NCBI GenBank assembly: GCA_020161015.1
Contig: JAIUOT010000014.1
Coordinates: forward strand, 1 to 64,000
DNA from: Actinomycetota bacterium
GTDB lineage: Bacteria > Actinomycetota > Actinomycetes > Propionibacteriales > Propionibacteriaceae
Direction of reading: 5' to 3'
Length of the DNA stretch: 64,000 bases
Below are positions 45,231 through 53,637 of the stretch, piece by piece (positions within the stretch are counted from its first letter, which is position 1; each line of letters starts with the position of its first letter). The notes beneath the pieces are model-generated. The model did not search any database. It was not told where the DNA came from and was given only the letters and a program-made list of their open reading frames with translations. Both the position numbers and the translations under genes were made by a program.

Positions 45231-46402
45231 CGACGACCGCGGGAACCACGGGGGTCTGGGCCGACCTGATCGGCCAGGACCGGGTGGTGGAAACCCTCCA
45301 GCGCGCGGTGCGCGCCGCGGGGGCCGGCGGCAACCGGCACGCGATGAGCCACGCGTGGCTGCTCACCGGCCCGCCGGGGTCGGGCCGCTCGAACGCCGCG
45401 CGAGCCTTCGCCGCCGCACTGCAGTGCGCGGTGGGCGGCTGCGGGGAGTGCAACACCTGCACCACGTCCCTCAGCGGCGCCCATCCGGACGTCACCCTGG
45501 TGCGCACCGAGGCGCTGAGCATCGGCGTGGACGAGGTGCGCGAGCTCGTCCGCAGGGCGGCGATGGCGCCCACCATGGGCCGCTACCAGGCGCTGGTCGT
45601 CGAGGACGCCGACCGCATCACCGAGCGCGGCGCGGACGCGCTGCTGAAGAGCATCGAGGAGCCGGCCGCGCGGACCGTGTGGCTGCTGTGCGCACCCACG
45701 GCGGAGGACGTGGTAGCGACGATCCGCTCCCGGTGCCGACGGGTGGAACTGAGCACCCCCAGCACGGCCGCGATCACCGAGCTCCTGCGGCGGCGGGACG
45801 GGGTCGAGCCCGAACTCGCGGCGTTCGCGGCACGGGTGGCACAGGGTCACATCGGACGGGCCCGCGCGCTGGCCCGCAACCCCTCGGTGCGCGAGCGCCG
45901 CCAGGAGGTGCTGCGGCTTCCCGGCCGCCTCCGCTCGCTCGGCACCTGCCTGGACGCCGCCGCGACGCTGGTCGAGGCGGCCACGCAGGAGGCGACCGTG
46001 CTCACCGCCGAGCTGGACGCGCGGGAGCGGACGGAGCTCTCCGAGGCCCTCGGCCTCACCACCCGCGGCGTCCGTCCGCGCAACGCCCAGGCTGCGCTGC
46101 GCGAGCTCGAGGACCAGCAGAAGGCCCGGGCCAAGAGGATCCAGCGGGACGCACTGGACCGCGTGCTCACCGAACTCACCTCGTTCTACCGCGACGTGCT
46201 GGCGCTCCAGACCGGGGCCGGGGCGGAACCGATCAACGCCGAGTTCGCCGACGACATCGCCGAACTGGCCCGGCGCACCACGCCCGAGGCGACCGTCGGC
46301 AAGCTGGACGCGATCCTCGCCTGCCGCACGGCCCTGGAGACCAACGTCGCGCCCCTGCTGGCCATGGAGTCGCTGATGCTGACCCTCGGCGGGCCGGGCT
46401 GA
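45227..46402 (+). CDS. holB: DNA polymerase III subunit delta'
   Basis: The product is 391 residues from a GTG overlapping tmk. Part of the sliding-clamp loader. The P-loop-like stretch is GPPGSGRSNAARA, in which the Walker lysine is replaced by Arg, as expected for the ATP-nonbinding delta' subunit. The zinc module CAVGGCGECNTC is intact. SRC appears in TIRSRCRRVELS. The C-terminal collar domain follows. A small hairpin at 46408-46426 could end the topA-tmk-holB operon. Confidence 0.95.
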   Translation: MTTTAGTTGVWADLIGQDRVVETLQRAVRAAGAGGNRHAMSHAWLLTGPPGSGRSNAARAFAAALQCAVGGCGECNTCTTSLSGAHPDVTLVRTEALSIGVDEVRELVRRAAMAPTMGRYQALVVEDADRITERGADALLKSIEEPAARTVWLLCAPTAEDVVATIRSRCRRVELSTPSTAAITELLRRRDGVEPELAAFAARVAQGHIGRARALARNPSVRERRQEVLRLPGRLRSLGTCLDAAATLVEAATQEATVLTAELDARERTELSEALGLTTRGVRPRNAQAALRELEDQQKARAKRIQRDALDRVLTELTSFYRDVLALQTGAGAEPINAEFADDIAELARRTTPEATVGKLDAILACRTALETNVAPLLAMESLMLTLGGPG

Positions 46403-46407
46403 CGCGA

Positions 46408-46426
46408 GGCACGGCTTCGCCGTGTC
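46408..46426 (+). terminator. Hairpin after holB
   Basis: GGCACGGC and GCCGTGTC can pair with a 3-base loop, including one G-T pair. It starts six bases after the holB stop. Short and without a clear U-tract. Confidence 0.4.
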
Positions 46427-46496
46427 GCTGAGAGGGTAAGCCTGTCGCGGATGCCAGCATGGACTGACGTCAGTGTGCATCGAGAGGACTTCCCCC

Positions 46497-47735
46497 GTGA
46501 CCGAGCCGCGCGAACCCGAACAGCTGGACGACCCGCCCAGGCCCGACACCGGGAACTGGTACCCCGTCACGCCCGCCCCCGCCGAGGACACCGTCGCGCT
46601 CACTCCGCCGGCCGCCTCGCCGTCCGAGGAGGCCACCCAGGTCCTCCAGACACCTGCGCCGGTGGTGGACGAGCCGACCGAGGAGGCCACAGAGCCGGCA
46701 GAGGCGGACGTGGTGCCCGTCGCAGAGGAGCGCACCGACCCCGTCGCGGCGCCGATCGAGGGCGCGGAGGCGTACGCACCGGTCGAGGAGCCTGCGCCGT
46801 CCGAGGTTCCGGAAGCGGTCGCACCGGCCGAGGAGCCTGCGGCGTCCGAGGTTCCGGAAGCGGACGAACCGGTCGAGGATGTCGCGCCGGCAGAGGCTCC
46901 GGAAGCGGACGAGGAGCCCGCTCCGGTCGAGGCCCCGGAGTCGGTCGAAACGCCCGCACCATCGTCATCGTCCGGCCCCACCTACTTCAGCGCGTACCCG
47001 GAGGAGCCCACGGTCGCCCCCGAGACCGCAGAGACCCAGCGCCTGGTGATCGCGGACGAGCCGGTGCCCGCCCCCAGCCCCGCGCCGGCGGACGCGATCT
47101 TCCGGCCGCCGACCCCGACGTCGGGCCCGAGCCCCGAGCCCACCCGCCTGGAGCCGCTGTCGGAGGAGGAGCAGAAGCTGGCCGCCGAGCGCGCCGCGCG
47201 TCGGGACGCCCGCGTCGCGGCCCTGGCCGCCCCGGCCCCGATGCCGGTGGTCGCCCCGGCCCCGGTGGTGGTGCACAAGCGCACCAACGACAAGTTCTTG
47301 GGGGCCCTGGGGCTGTTCCTGCTGCGCCTCGTGCTGGCGGGGATCTTCGCCGTCCGCGGCCTGAACATCCTCACCGACATCCCTGCGGCCCAGGCCCAGT
47401 TCGCGACGACGATCATCCCCGAGCCGGGGATCATGGCGATCGTCACCGGGGTGGCGTGCGAACTCATCGCGCTCGCCCTGCTGCTCGGACTGCTCACCCG
47501 CGTGGCCGGCCTGGGCATCGCGCTGATCGCCGGCGGCGCCCTCGCCTTCGTCTACTGGGGAACCTGGAGCGTCTTCGTACCGGGCCGCCCCGGCTTCCTC
47601 GGCGAGTACGAGCTGCTGCTGGCCACCGTCGGCCTCCTGCTGCTGCTGATCGGGGGCGGCGGCTGGAGCCTCGACCGGGCCTTCCGTGCCGGTCGTGAGC
47701 GTGACAAGCGCGAACGGGCCGCCACCGCCCAGTGA
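46497..47735 (+). CDS. DoxX-family membrane protein with long acidic N-terminal tail
   Basis: The product is 412 residues from the GTG at 46497 (GAGAGGA is eight bases upstream). About 260 residues of acidic Pro/Ala/Glu/Val sequence, including 15-residue repeats, precede the membrane part. The membrane core has FLLRLVLAGIFAVRG, then GIMAIVTGVACELIALALLL, LIAGGALAFVYWG and LLLATVGLLLLLIGGGGWSL, typical of DoxX. DoxX proteins interact with SodA in M. tuberculosis (MRC complex) and work in the membrane. The acidic tail is unusually long for the family. A hairpin at 47743-47772 ends the gene. Confidence 0.85.
   Translation: MTEPREPEQLDDPPRPDTGNWYPVTPAPAEDTVALTPPAASPSEEATQVLQTPAPVVDEPTEEATEPAEADVVPVAEERTDPVAAPIEGAEAYAPVEEPAPSEVPEAVAPAEEPAASEVPEADEPVEDVAPAEAPEADEEPAPVEAPESVETPAPSSSSGPTYFSAYPEEPTVAPETAETQRLVIADEPVPAPSPAPADAIFRPPTPTSGPSPEPTRLEPLSEEEQKLAAERAARRDARVAALAAPAPMPVVAPAPVVVHKRTNDKFLGALGLFLLRLVLAGIFAVRGLNILTDIPAAQAQFATTIIPEPGIMAIVTGVACELIALALLLGLLTRVAGLGIALIAGGALAFVYWGTWSVFVPGRPGFLGEYELLLATVGLLLLLIGGGGWSLDRAFRAGRERDKRERAATAQ
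46785..46919 (+). repeat. Three 45-bp repeats in the acidic DoxX tail
   Basis: Units start at 46785, 46830 and 46875. They encode EEPAPSEVPEAVAPA, EEPAASEVPEADEPV and a degenerate EDVAPAEAPEADEEP. The first two are nearly identical in DNA, which indicates recent duplication. Confidence 0.8.
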
Positions 47736-47742
47736 GCGTCGC

Positions 47743-47772
47743 GGAACCCCGGCGCCGCCGCCCGGGGCTTCC
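47743..47772 (+). terminator. Hairpin after the DoxX gene
   Basis: GGAACCCCGG (47743-47752) pairs with CCGGGGCTTCC (47762-47772) with one bulge. The loop is nine bases. The sequence then runs GCTTTGGCTT. Likely a terminator. Confidence 0.6.
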
Positions 47773-47823
47773 GCTTTGGCTTCACCGTCACGCCGCGGGA
47801 CCGGCGTCCCCTAGAGTGCCTTC

Positions 47824-48708
47824 ATGCCCCGGGTGATGGCCGTGTCGTTCGAGCCCCTGGGCCGGCTCTACTACGTCGACCCCGGTGCGGCCGACTACGC
47901 CTACGGCCAGGCGGTGGTCGTCGCCACCGGCGAGGGCGCGGAGGTCGCCCGCTGCGTGTGGGGCCCCGCGGAGGTCGAGTGGGCCGGAGCCCTGCTGGAG
48001 TGCCTCGGCCCCGCCGGGGACCACCACCGCAAGAGGGACGCGGACAACCGCCGGCGTCGGGCGGAGATCGCCGCGGTCGCGCGGCGCCTGATCGCCCGCC
48101 ACGACCTGCCCATGCGGGTGGTCGGGGTCGACTTCGTCGACCAGAGCGACCACTTCGACCAGCAGGCGGTGGTCTACTTCGAGGCGCCCGGACGCGTCGA
48201 CTTCCGCGGGCTGCTCACCGACCTCGCCCGGGCGCTGCAGGCCCGCATCGACCTCCGCCAGGTCGGCACGCGTGACGCCGCGGCGATCCTGGGCGGCTTC
48301 GGGCCCTGCGGGCGCGAGTGCTGCTGCGCGGTGATGGGGCCGCCGCGCGAGTCTGTCCCGCCGCGGCTGGCACGCGAGCAGGCGCTGCCCAACAACCCGT
48401 CCCAGCTGCAGGGCACCTGCGGACGGCTGATGTGCTGCCTGACCTACGAGAACCCGCTCTACGTCGACTTCAAGAAGCGGGCCCCCGGCCTGGGCACCCG
48501 CGTCGACACCGACCAGGGCCAGGGCGTGGTGGTGGCGCACAGCGTTCCCCAGGACGCCGTGGTGGTGCAGCTCGAGCAGGAGCGCCTGACCTGTCCTCTC
48601 GCCCGCGTCCACCCGTCGCGCCCCACCGGGTCACCCGAGCCGCGCCCCACCGGGTCACCCGAGCCGCGCCCCACCGGGGCGCCCGAGCCCACGGCACCGC
48701 GTCCCTGA
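47824..48708 (+). CDS. PSP1-domain protein, RicT/YaaT-like
   Basis: The product is 294 residues. Residues about 50-140 are the PSP1 fold. The conserved cysteine clusters are GRECCCAVMG and GTCGRLMCCLTYENP, which in Bacillus RicT hold iron-sulfur clusters in the Y-complex. The protein is the only Y-complex-like component here. The final 25 residues contain three copies of RPTGSPEP. In Actinobacteria the protein sits near holB and is widely conserved; its role in them is less defined. Good evidence for the family, weak for the pathway. Confidence 0.9.
   Translation: MPRVMAVSFEPLGRLYYVDPGAADYAYGQAVVVATGEGAEVARCVWGPAEVEWAGALLECLGPAGDHHRKRDADNRRRRAEIAAVARRLIARHDLPMRVVGVDFVDQSDHFDQQAVVYFEAPGRVDFRGLLTDLARALQARIDLRQVGTRDAAAILGGFGPCGRECCCAVMGPPRESVPPRLAREQALPNNPSQLQGTCGRLMCCLTYENPLYVDFKKRAPGLGTRVDTDQGQGVVVAHSVPQDAVVVQLEQERLTCPLARVHPSRPTGSPEPRPTGSPEPRPTGAPEPTAPRP
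48617..48688 (+). repeat. Three 24-bp tandem repeats at the PSP1 C-terminus
   Basis: Units start at 48617, 48641 and 48665, each reading CGCGCCCCACCGGGTCACCC followed by GAGC. The third has a few changes. They encode RPTGSPEP repeated in frame. Confidence 0.85.
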
Positions 48709-48720
48709 GCACCGCCGTCC

Positions 48721-48881
48721 AGCCTCCCCCGCCGAGGGCCAGCCTCCCCCGCCGAGGGCCAGCCTCCCCCGCCGAGGGCCAGCCTCTACCGCCCAGGGCC
48801 AGCCTTCCGCGCCGAGGGCCAGCGTTACGGCCGAGGGCCAGCCCCGGTGCACGAGCCCTCGACCGGAAGGCTGGCCCTCGA
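48721..48881. repeat. Intergenic 20-bp repeat array A
   Basis: Three identical 20-bp units (AGCCTCCCCCGCCGAGGGCC) lie at 48721-48780, followed by two diverged units and one 19-bp unit, AGCGTTACGGCCGAGGGCC. An inverted unit ends the array at about 48854-48881. The whole stretch between the PSP1 and hydrolase genes (about 280 bp) holds no other gene. The same units recur near 59.2-59.6 kb. Confidence 0.85.
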
Positions 48882-48985
48882 TGCGGGGCGCACGGACCGT
48901 CCGCGACGCAGGGCCGGCTGAGGTGTGACGCCGTGACCGGCGTGACGCGACGGCACGAGGGCGGCACCGGAGGAGCAACTAGGCT

Positions 48986-50542
48986 GTGCGCGTGCACTCG
49001 GGCGTCCGCAGCGGTCTGGCAGCGATCGTCGCCGGGCTGACGCTGGCCGCGTGCGTCCCCGCGGCCAACCCCGATGCGGCGCAGATCCGCATCTCCTCGG
49101 TGCCCGGCCCGGCGGTCGACCGTCCGGTGCTGCCGCCCGTGGAGCCGGCCGTCGAGGGCCTCGTGCCCGGCCTCGAAGGGGACGACCTGGGCGTGTACCT
49201 CGCCCAGAAGGTGTCCTGGGACAACTGCGGCGGGGGCACCGAATGCGCGGACGTGCTCGCCCCGCTCGACTACGCGAACCCCGGCCGGCGGGCGGTGACG
49301 CTGTCGATGCGGCGCGTGCCCGCGACCAGGGAGCCACGGCTGGGCACCCTGTTCGTGAACCCCGGCGGCCCCGGCGCCTCCGGCAAGGAGCTCGCCGCAC
49401 GGTTCGAGCGCATCGGACTCGAGCAGTACGACATCGTGGGCTGGGACCCGCGCGGCACGGGGGATTCGACGCCCGTGGTCTGCTACGGGCCCGCGGAGAC
49501 CGATGCTCTGAACAACCTCGACTCCTCGCCCGACGACGCAGCGGAGCGGGCGGCGCTGATCCGCGGCTACTACGCGTTCGGCGCGTCCTGCTGGGAGCAC
49601 AGCGGGGAACTGCTGGAGCACATCTCCACGACCGAGACGGTCCGCGACCTCGACCTGCTGCGGCAGCTGGTGGGGGACGCGAAGCTGCACTACCTGGGCT
49701 ACTCGTACGGGACGCAGATCGGCGCGACCTACGCGGAGTTGTTCGGCCCGAACACCGGCCGGCTGGTGCTGGACGCCGCGGTCGACATCACCGACGACAG
49801 CGAGGTGATCCAGGCGATGGGCTTCGACCTGGCCCTCGGCAACTACGCGCAGTGGTGCGCGCAGCGCAGCTGCGCGCTGGGCGACACGAAGCAGGACGTG
49901 CTGGACGCCGTCACCGGCCTGCTCGACCGGCTGGACCGCGGCGCGCTCCCGGTCGGCCAGCGGGCGCTCACCCAGAGCCTCGCGGTGACCGGCGTGGCCG
50001 CGATGCTGTACGGCGGGACGCAGGCGTGGCCCACCCTGACCGCGATGGTCGCTGCGGCCGACAACGGCAGCGGCCAGCCGCTGCTGGCGGCCGCGGACTC
50101 CCTGAACGACAGGAACGGCAAGGGCGCCTACGGCACGATGTTCTACGCCTTCCCCGCGATCGGCTGCCTCGACACCGACCAGGACAAGGGCATCCTCGAC
50201 GCGGACGCCACCTGGGCGAAGGACCAGCGCAAGGCTCCCATCTTCGGCCGCTACTTCGGCCCGGACTACCACTGCGCGCTGTGGCCGGTGCGCCCGGCCG
50301 CGCCCCTGACGATCCGAGGCGCCGCGGCCGCGCCGCTGCTGGTGATCGGCGGGACGGGCGACAACGCGACGCCCTACCAGCAGGCGGTCGACATGGCCGA
50401 ACAGCTCGAGTCGGGCGTGCTGGTCACGTACGAGGGCGAGGGCCACGGGTCCTACGGCGGCAAGTCGTCATGCGTGGACGAGATCGTCATCGACTACCTG
50501 GTGGAGGGCGCCGTGCCCGCGGACGGCGTCCGTTGCCGGTGA
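48986..50542 (+). CDS. Secreted alpha/beta hydrolase lipoprotein, TAP-family
   Basis: The product is 518 residues from a GTG with GGAGGAG upstream. The signal ends in the lipobox LTLAAC, so it is likely lipid-anchored. The hydrolase core has NPGGPGASG as the oxyanion region, WDPRGTGDS, and the nucleophile S240 in HYLGYSYGTQIG. TAP-like C-terminal domain has LLVIGGTGDNATPYQQA (Asp region) and GHGSYGG (His). The family includes tripeptidyl aminopeptidases of Streptomyces and mycobacterial Rv2223c-like proteases. Substrate unknown. Confidence 0.9.
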   Translation: MRVHSGVRSGLAAIVAGLTLAACVPAANPDAAQIRISSVPGPAVDRPVLPPVEPAVEGLVPGLEGDDLGVYLAQKVSWDNCGGGTECADVLAPLDYANPGRRAVTLSMRRVPATREPRLGTLFVNPGGPGASGKELAARFERIGLEQYDIVGWDPRGTGDSTPVVCYGPAETDALNNLDSSPDDAAERAALIRGYYAFGASCWEHSGELLEHISTTETVRDLDLLRQLVGDAKLHYLGYSYGTQIGATYAELFGPNTGRLVLDAAVDITDDSEVIQAMGFDLALGNYAQWCAQRSCALGDTKQDVLDAVTGLLDRLDRGALPVGQRALTQSLAVTGVAAMLYGGTQAWPTLTAMVAAADNGSGQPLLAAADSLNDRNGKGAYGTMFYAFPAIGCLDTDQDKGILDADATWAKDQRKAPIFGRYFGPDYHCALWPVRPAAPLTIRGAAAAPLLVIGGTGDNATPYQQAVDMAEQLESGVLVTYEGEGHGSYGGKSSCVDEIVIDYLVEGAVPADGVRCR

Positions 50543-50611
50543 GCGGCGGGCCCGAGTGAGTACCGGGCGCCCGGACCCCCTATAGTTGTGCCTCGGCCGG
50601 TCGACGGCCGC

Positions 50612-50684
50612 GCCGCCTTAGCTCAGTCGGTAGAGCGACGCTCTCGTAAAGCGTAGGTCTGGGGTTCGATTCCCCAAGGCGGCT
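50612..50684 (+). tRNA. tRNA-Thr (anticodon CGT)
   Basis: The acceptor stem is GCCGCCT/AGGCGGC, the anticodon stem ACGCT/AGCGT and the loop CTCGTAA, giving CGT. The T-arm is TGGGG-TTCGATT-CCCCA. It is 73 bases long with no encoded CCA. It reads toward the convergent ABC permease gene, 11 bases away. Confidence 0.97.
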
Positions 50685-50695
50685 CCGATGCCGGA

Positions 50696-51559
50696 TCAGC
50701 TGGTGATGTCCTTGCTCCGGAACCACAGCCAGGCCGCGCAGAAGAAGACTGCAGCGTAGGCGGCGTCCACCCAGAGCCCGGTGAGGATCCGGTCGGGGAA
50801 GACCGGGTCCCGCAACAGGTCGACGAAGGCGGGCCAGCGGTCGACGAGCAGCCAGGGGTGCAACCAGTCGAGCTGGGGGACGGCGTCCAGGATCCACAGC
50901 ACCGTGCTCGCCATCGCCGTCGCCACGGTGGCCGCGATCGGCTGCTCGGTGAGCGTGGAGATGAACAGTCCGATCATGCCCAGCGCGGCCAGGCCCGCGG
51001 CGACGTACAGGGTCGCCAGCAGCAGCCGCAGCAGGCCGTCGGCGACGCTGATCCGGCTGCCGGACAGGGTCACCAGCGGCCCGGCGCCGAACAGCGCCGT
51101 CCCCACCAGCACCCCGGTCACCGCCACCAGCGCGGCCCCGGTGAGCGCCCCGACGGCGAGGGACGCCGCCTTCACGCCGAGCAGCCGCAGCCGTCCGACG
51201 GGGGCGGCCAGCAGGTAGCGCAGCGTCCCGAGGTTGGCCTCACCGGCGATCGCGTCCCCGGCCAGCACCGACACCGCCAGCGGCAGGAACAGGGCGATCT
51301 CGATGGTGAGGCCGGCGAAGCCGAGGTACACGCCGTTGCCCGCCACGGCAGACATGAGGTCGCCGCCCCGCTCTCCCGGATGGCGCAACGAGGACGCCTT
51401 CAGCGCCACTCCGAGCATCACCACGAGCCCGGCGAGGACCGCCAGGCCGATCTGGTTGCGACGCCGCCCGAAGACAAGCCCGAGCTCGGACGCGAACAGG
51501 CGCGCCCACGCCCCGCGCCGGCGCGGACGGATCGTCGCGCCCGCCTCAGCCACTGACAT
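50696..51559 (-). CDS. ABC-2-type transporter permease
   Basis: The product is 287 residues with six hydrophobic helices (LAVLAGLVVMLGVAL, IEIALFLPLAVSVLAG, LTGAALVAVTGVLVGTALF, TLYVAAGLAALGMIGLF, AATVATAMASTVLW and VDAAYAAVFFCAAWLWF). AGEANLGTLRYLLAAPVGR is the ABC-2 family's inner loop. It forms an exporter with the ATP-binding gene that overlaps its start by 14 bases. Substrate unknown; the LolA-like gene upstream hints at a lipidic or lipoprotein cargo, which is inference. Confidence 0.87.
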   Translation of the reverse strand: MSVAEAGATIRPRRRGAWARLFASELGLVFGRRRNQIGLAVLAGLVVMLGVALKASSLRHPGERGGDLMSAVAGNGVYLGFAGLTIEIALFLPLAVSVLAGDAIAGEANLGTLRYLLAAPVGRLRLLGVKAASLAVGALTGAALVAVTGVLVGTALFGAGPLVTLSGSRISVADGLLRLLLATLYVAAGLAALGMIGLFISTLTEQPIAATVATAMASTVLWILDAVPQLDWLHPWLLVDRWPAFVDLLRDPVFPDRILTGLWVDAAYAAVFFCAAWLWFRSKDITS

Positions 51560-52484
51560 CGAAGCCCTCCCCGGTGAGTTCGACGAACGCCTCCTCGAGC
51601 GTCGGGCGCACGGGCGCGAACGAGCGGACGGCGACGCCGTCGCCCACCAACTCCGCCACGATCCGGGACGGTTCCAGCTCGCCGAGGCTGCCGACGATGC
51701 CGTCCACGCCCTCGACGGCGTCGGCGACCCCCAGGCGCTTGAGCACGAGGTGGGCCGCCGCGGTGTCGGCGGTCTGCAGCCGGAACCGGCGGGCCCGCAG
51801 CCCGCCGAGCTCGTCCATCCGTCCCTGCGCCACCAGCCGGCCCTCGCGCATGACGCCGACGTGGTCGCACAGCTGCTCGACCTCGGAGAGCAGGTGGCTG
51901 GAGACGAAGATCGTCCGGCCCTCCGCGGCGAGGTCCGCGACGAGGTGGCGCACCTCGCGGGTGCCCTGCGGGTCGAGGCCGTTGGTGGGCTCGTCGAGCA
52001 CCAGCAGGTCGCGGGGCTGGAGCAGTGCCGCGGCGATCGCCAGGCGCTGGCGCATGCCGAGGGAGTAGGCGCGATAGCGCTTGTTGGCGGCCGCGATCAG
52101 GCCCACGCGGTCGAGCGCCGCGCCCACCCGGGAACGCGCGGTGGCGGGGTCACTGGTGGCGTCCGCCGCGTCCACGCGCAGCAGGTTCGCCAGGCCGGAG
52201 AGGTACGGGTGGAAGGCCGGGCCCTCGACGAGGGCGCCGACCCTGGGCAGGACGGCGGCCGCGGCGACCGGCATCGGTTCGCCCAGCAGCGCGCACGTCC
52301 CCGCGTCCGGACGCACCATGCCCAGCAGCATCCGGATCGTGGTGGTCTTGCCCGAGCCGTTCGGCCCGATGAAGCCGTAGCAGGAGCCGCGGGGGACGTC
52401 GAGGGCGAGGTCGGCCACGACCTGCTGGCGGCCGAACCGCTTGGCCAGCCCCGTGGACGAGATGGCGGGCGAGTCGGGGCTCAC
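51546..52484 (-). CDS. ABC transporter ATP-binding protein
   Basis: The product is 312 residues from a GTG. It has Walker A GPNGSGKTTTIRML, the ABC signature YSLGMRQRLAIAAALL, Walker B LLVLDEPTNGLD and H-loop VSSHLLSEVEQL. The C-terminal 90 residues are the usual extension of ABC-2 exporters. It overlaps both neighbours by 4 and 14 bases, so it is co-translated with the permease and the upstream gene. Confidence 0.93.
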   Translation of the reverse strand: MSPDSPAISSTGLAKRFGRQQVVADLALDVPRGSCYGFIGPNGSGKTTTIRMLLGMVRPDAGTCALLGEPMPVAAAAVLPRVGALVEGPAFHPYLSGLANLLRVDAADATSDPATARSRVGAALDRVGLIAAANKRYRAYSLGMRQRLAIAAALLQPRDLLVLDEPTNGLDPQGTREVRHLVADLAAEGRTIFVSSHLLSEVEQLCDHVGVMREGRLVAQGRMDELGGLRARRFRLQTADTAAAHLVLKRLGVADAVEGVDGIVGSLGELEPSRIVAELVGDGVAVRSFAPVRPTLEEAFVELTGEGFDVSG

Positions 52485-53545
52485 CTCTTCGCCAGCGCGG
52501 CGTACACCCGGTCCGGGGTGACGGCCCCGGCGCCCACCCGGCCGTCGTCGGTGATCACCACGGTGAGCAGGGTCGTGCTCACCAGCCGGCCGCGTCCCCA
52601 GCTGCCCGACACCTCGGGCAGGGACTCCAGCACGGTGGACGTGGCCTTGTCCGGGGTGCCGGCGACCGTGGTCACCGCGACGGCCGTCCAGCCGGACCCG
52701 ACGACGGTGGGCTTCTTCTCCTGCCCTGCTGTCGGGGTGCCGGTCGGTCGCTCGGGAGCGGTGAGCTCGGTGACCTCCGCGCCCGGCGGTGGGGTGAAGG
52801 CGAAGATCGAGGCGTCCGGGCGGGTGTACTCCACCGACGTGGCCGCCACGCTCACCGCGTCGCTGCCGTCATCCGCGATCACCCGCAGGCCGAGCGGCAC
52901 GAAGGTCTCCGCATCGACGGACAGCCGCACCTGGCCGACCAGGCTGGCGTCGTCGGTGGGGCTCAGCACGAGCTGGTACACCGCGCGTCCCGCGACGTAG
53001 CCGGTGCCCGAGGTCGCGATGTCGGTGCTCGGCCCGATCGCGTCGAGGAAGCGCTGCACCGCCTCGCTCGGCGAGACCGGGGTGGCCGAGGGCTCCGGCT
53101 TCTCGCCCGGGCTGATGGTGGCGTGGCCGGCGCGCTGCTTCTCGCTCGACCAGGTCCACAGCTGGTCGCCGTTGCGGATCACGGAGGTCTCCGTCGCGCC
53201 GTCGACGAGCGCGACCTTCGCGCGGTCGGGCCCGTCGAGCCAGACCCGGGCGGTGTGGTCGCCGGTGAGCATCGCCAGCGCCGACTGCACGGCATCGCCG
53301 TCCGGCAGGGAGCCGGTGGGCAGCGCGGGCAGGCCGAGGTCGCTGCGCTGCTCGAAGGTGGCCGACAGGGCGTCGACCTTCGCCGTGGCGACCTTCGTCA
53401 GCAGCTCGGACGGGGTCAGCGGCGGCAGGACGGGGTCCGCGACGGCTCCGCGGGCGAGGAAGCCGGTGATCCCGGCCACCGTCAGCACTCCCGCGAGGAG
53501 CATCCACAGGGTCCGGCGTCCGGACGCGGCACGCGTTGTGCTCAT
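52481..53545 (-). CDS. LolA-like secreted protein, upstream of the ABC exporter
   Basis: The product is 354 residues from the ATG at 53545. One N-terminal hydrophobic segment (TLWMLLAGVLTVAGITGFLA) acts as a signal or anchor. The core has the long strands of the LolA/RseB-like half-barrel (LLTKVATAKVDALSATFEQR, RVWLDGPDRAKVALVDG, NGDQLWTWSSEKQ). A linker and a C-terminal domain (SGWTAVAVTTVAG through RVYAALAKR) follow. Actinobacterial members have been called sigma-E-regulatory or lipoprotein-carrier-like. It heads the exporter operon. Confidence 0.85.
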   Translation of the reverse strand: MSTTRAASGRRTLWMLLAGVLTVAGITGFLARGAVADPVLPPLTPSELLTKVATAKVDALSATFEQRSDLGLPALPTGSLPDGDAVQSALAMLTGDHTARVWLDGPDRAKVALVDGATETSVIRNGDQLWTWSSEKQRAGHATISPGEKPEPSATPVSPSEAVQRFLDAIGPSTDIATSGTGYVAGRAVYQLVLSPTDDASLVGQVRLSVDAETFVPLGLRVIADDGSDAVSVAATSVEYTRPDASIFAFTPPPGAEVTELTAPERPTGTPTAGQEKKPTVVGSGWTAVAVTTVAGTPDKATSTVLESLPEVSGSWGRGRLVSTTLLTVVITDDGRVGAGAVTPDRVYAALAKR

Positions 53546-53637
53546 GCCCCCATCATGCCCCTTCGGGGCAACCCCGGCGGTGTCGTGGACGGCGGCGCGA
53601 ACCCGTCGGGGACGCGTCGCCCTCGGCGCCGGCGACC

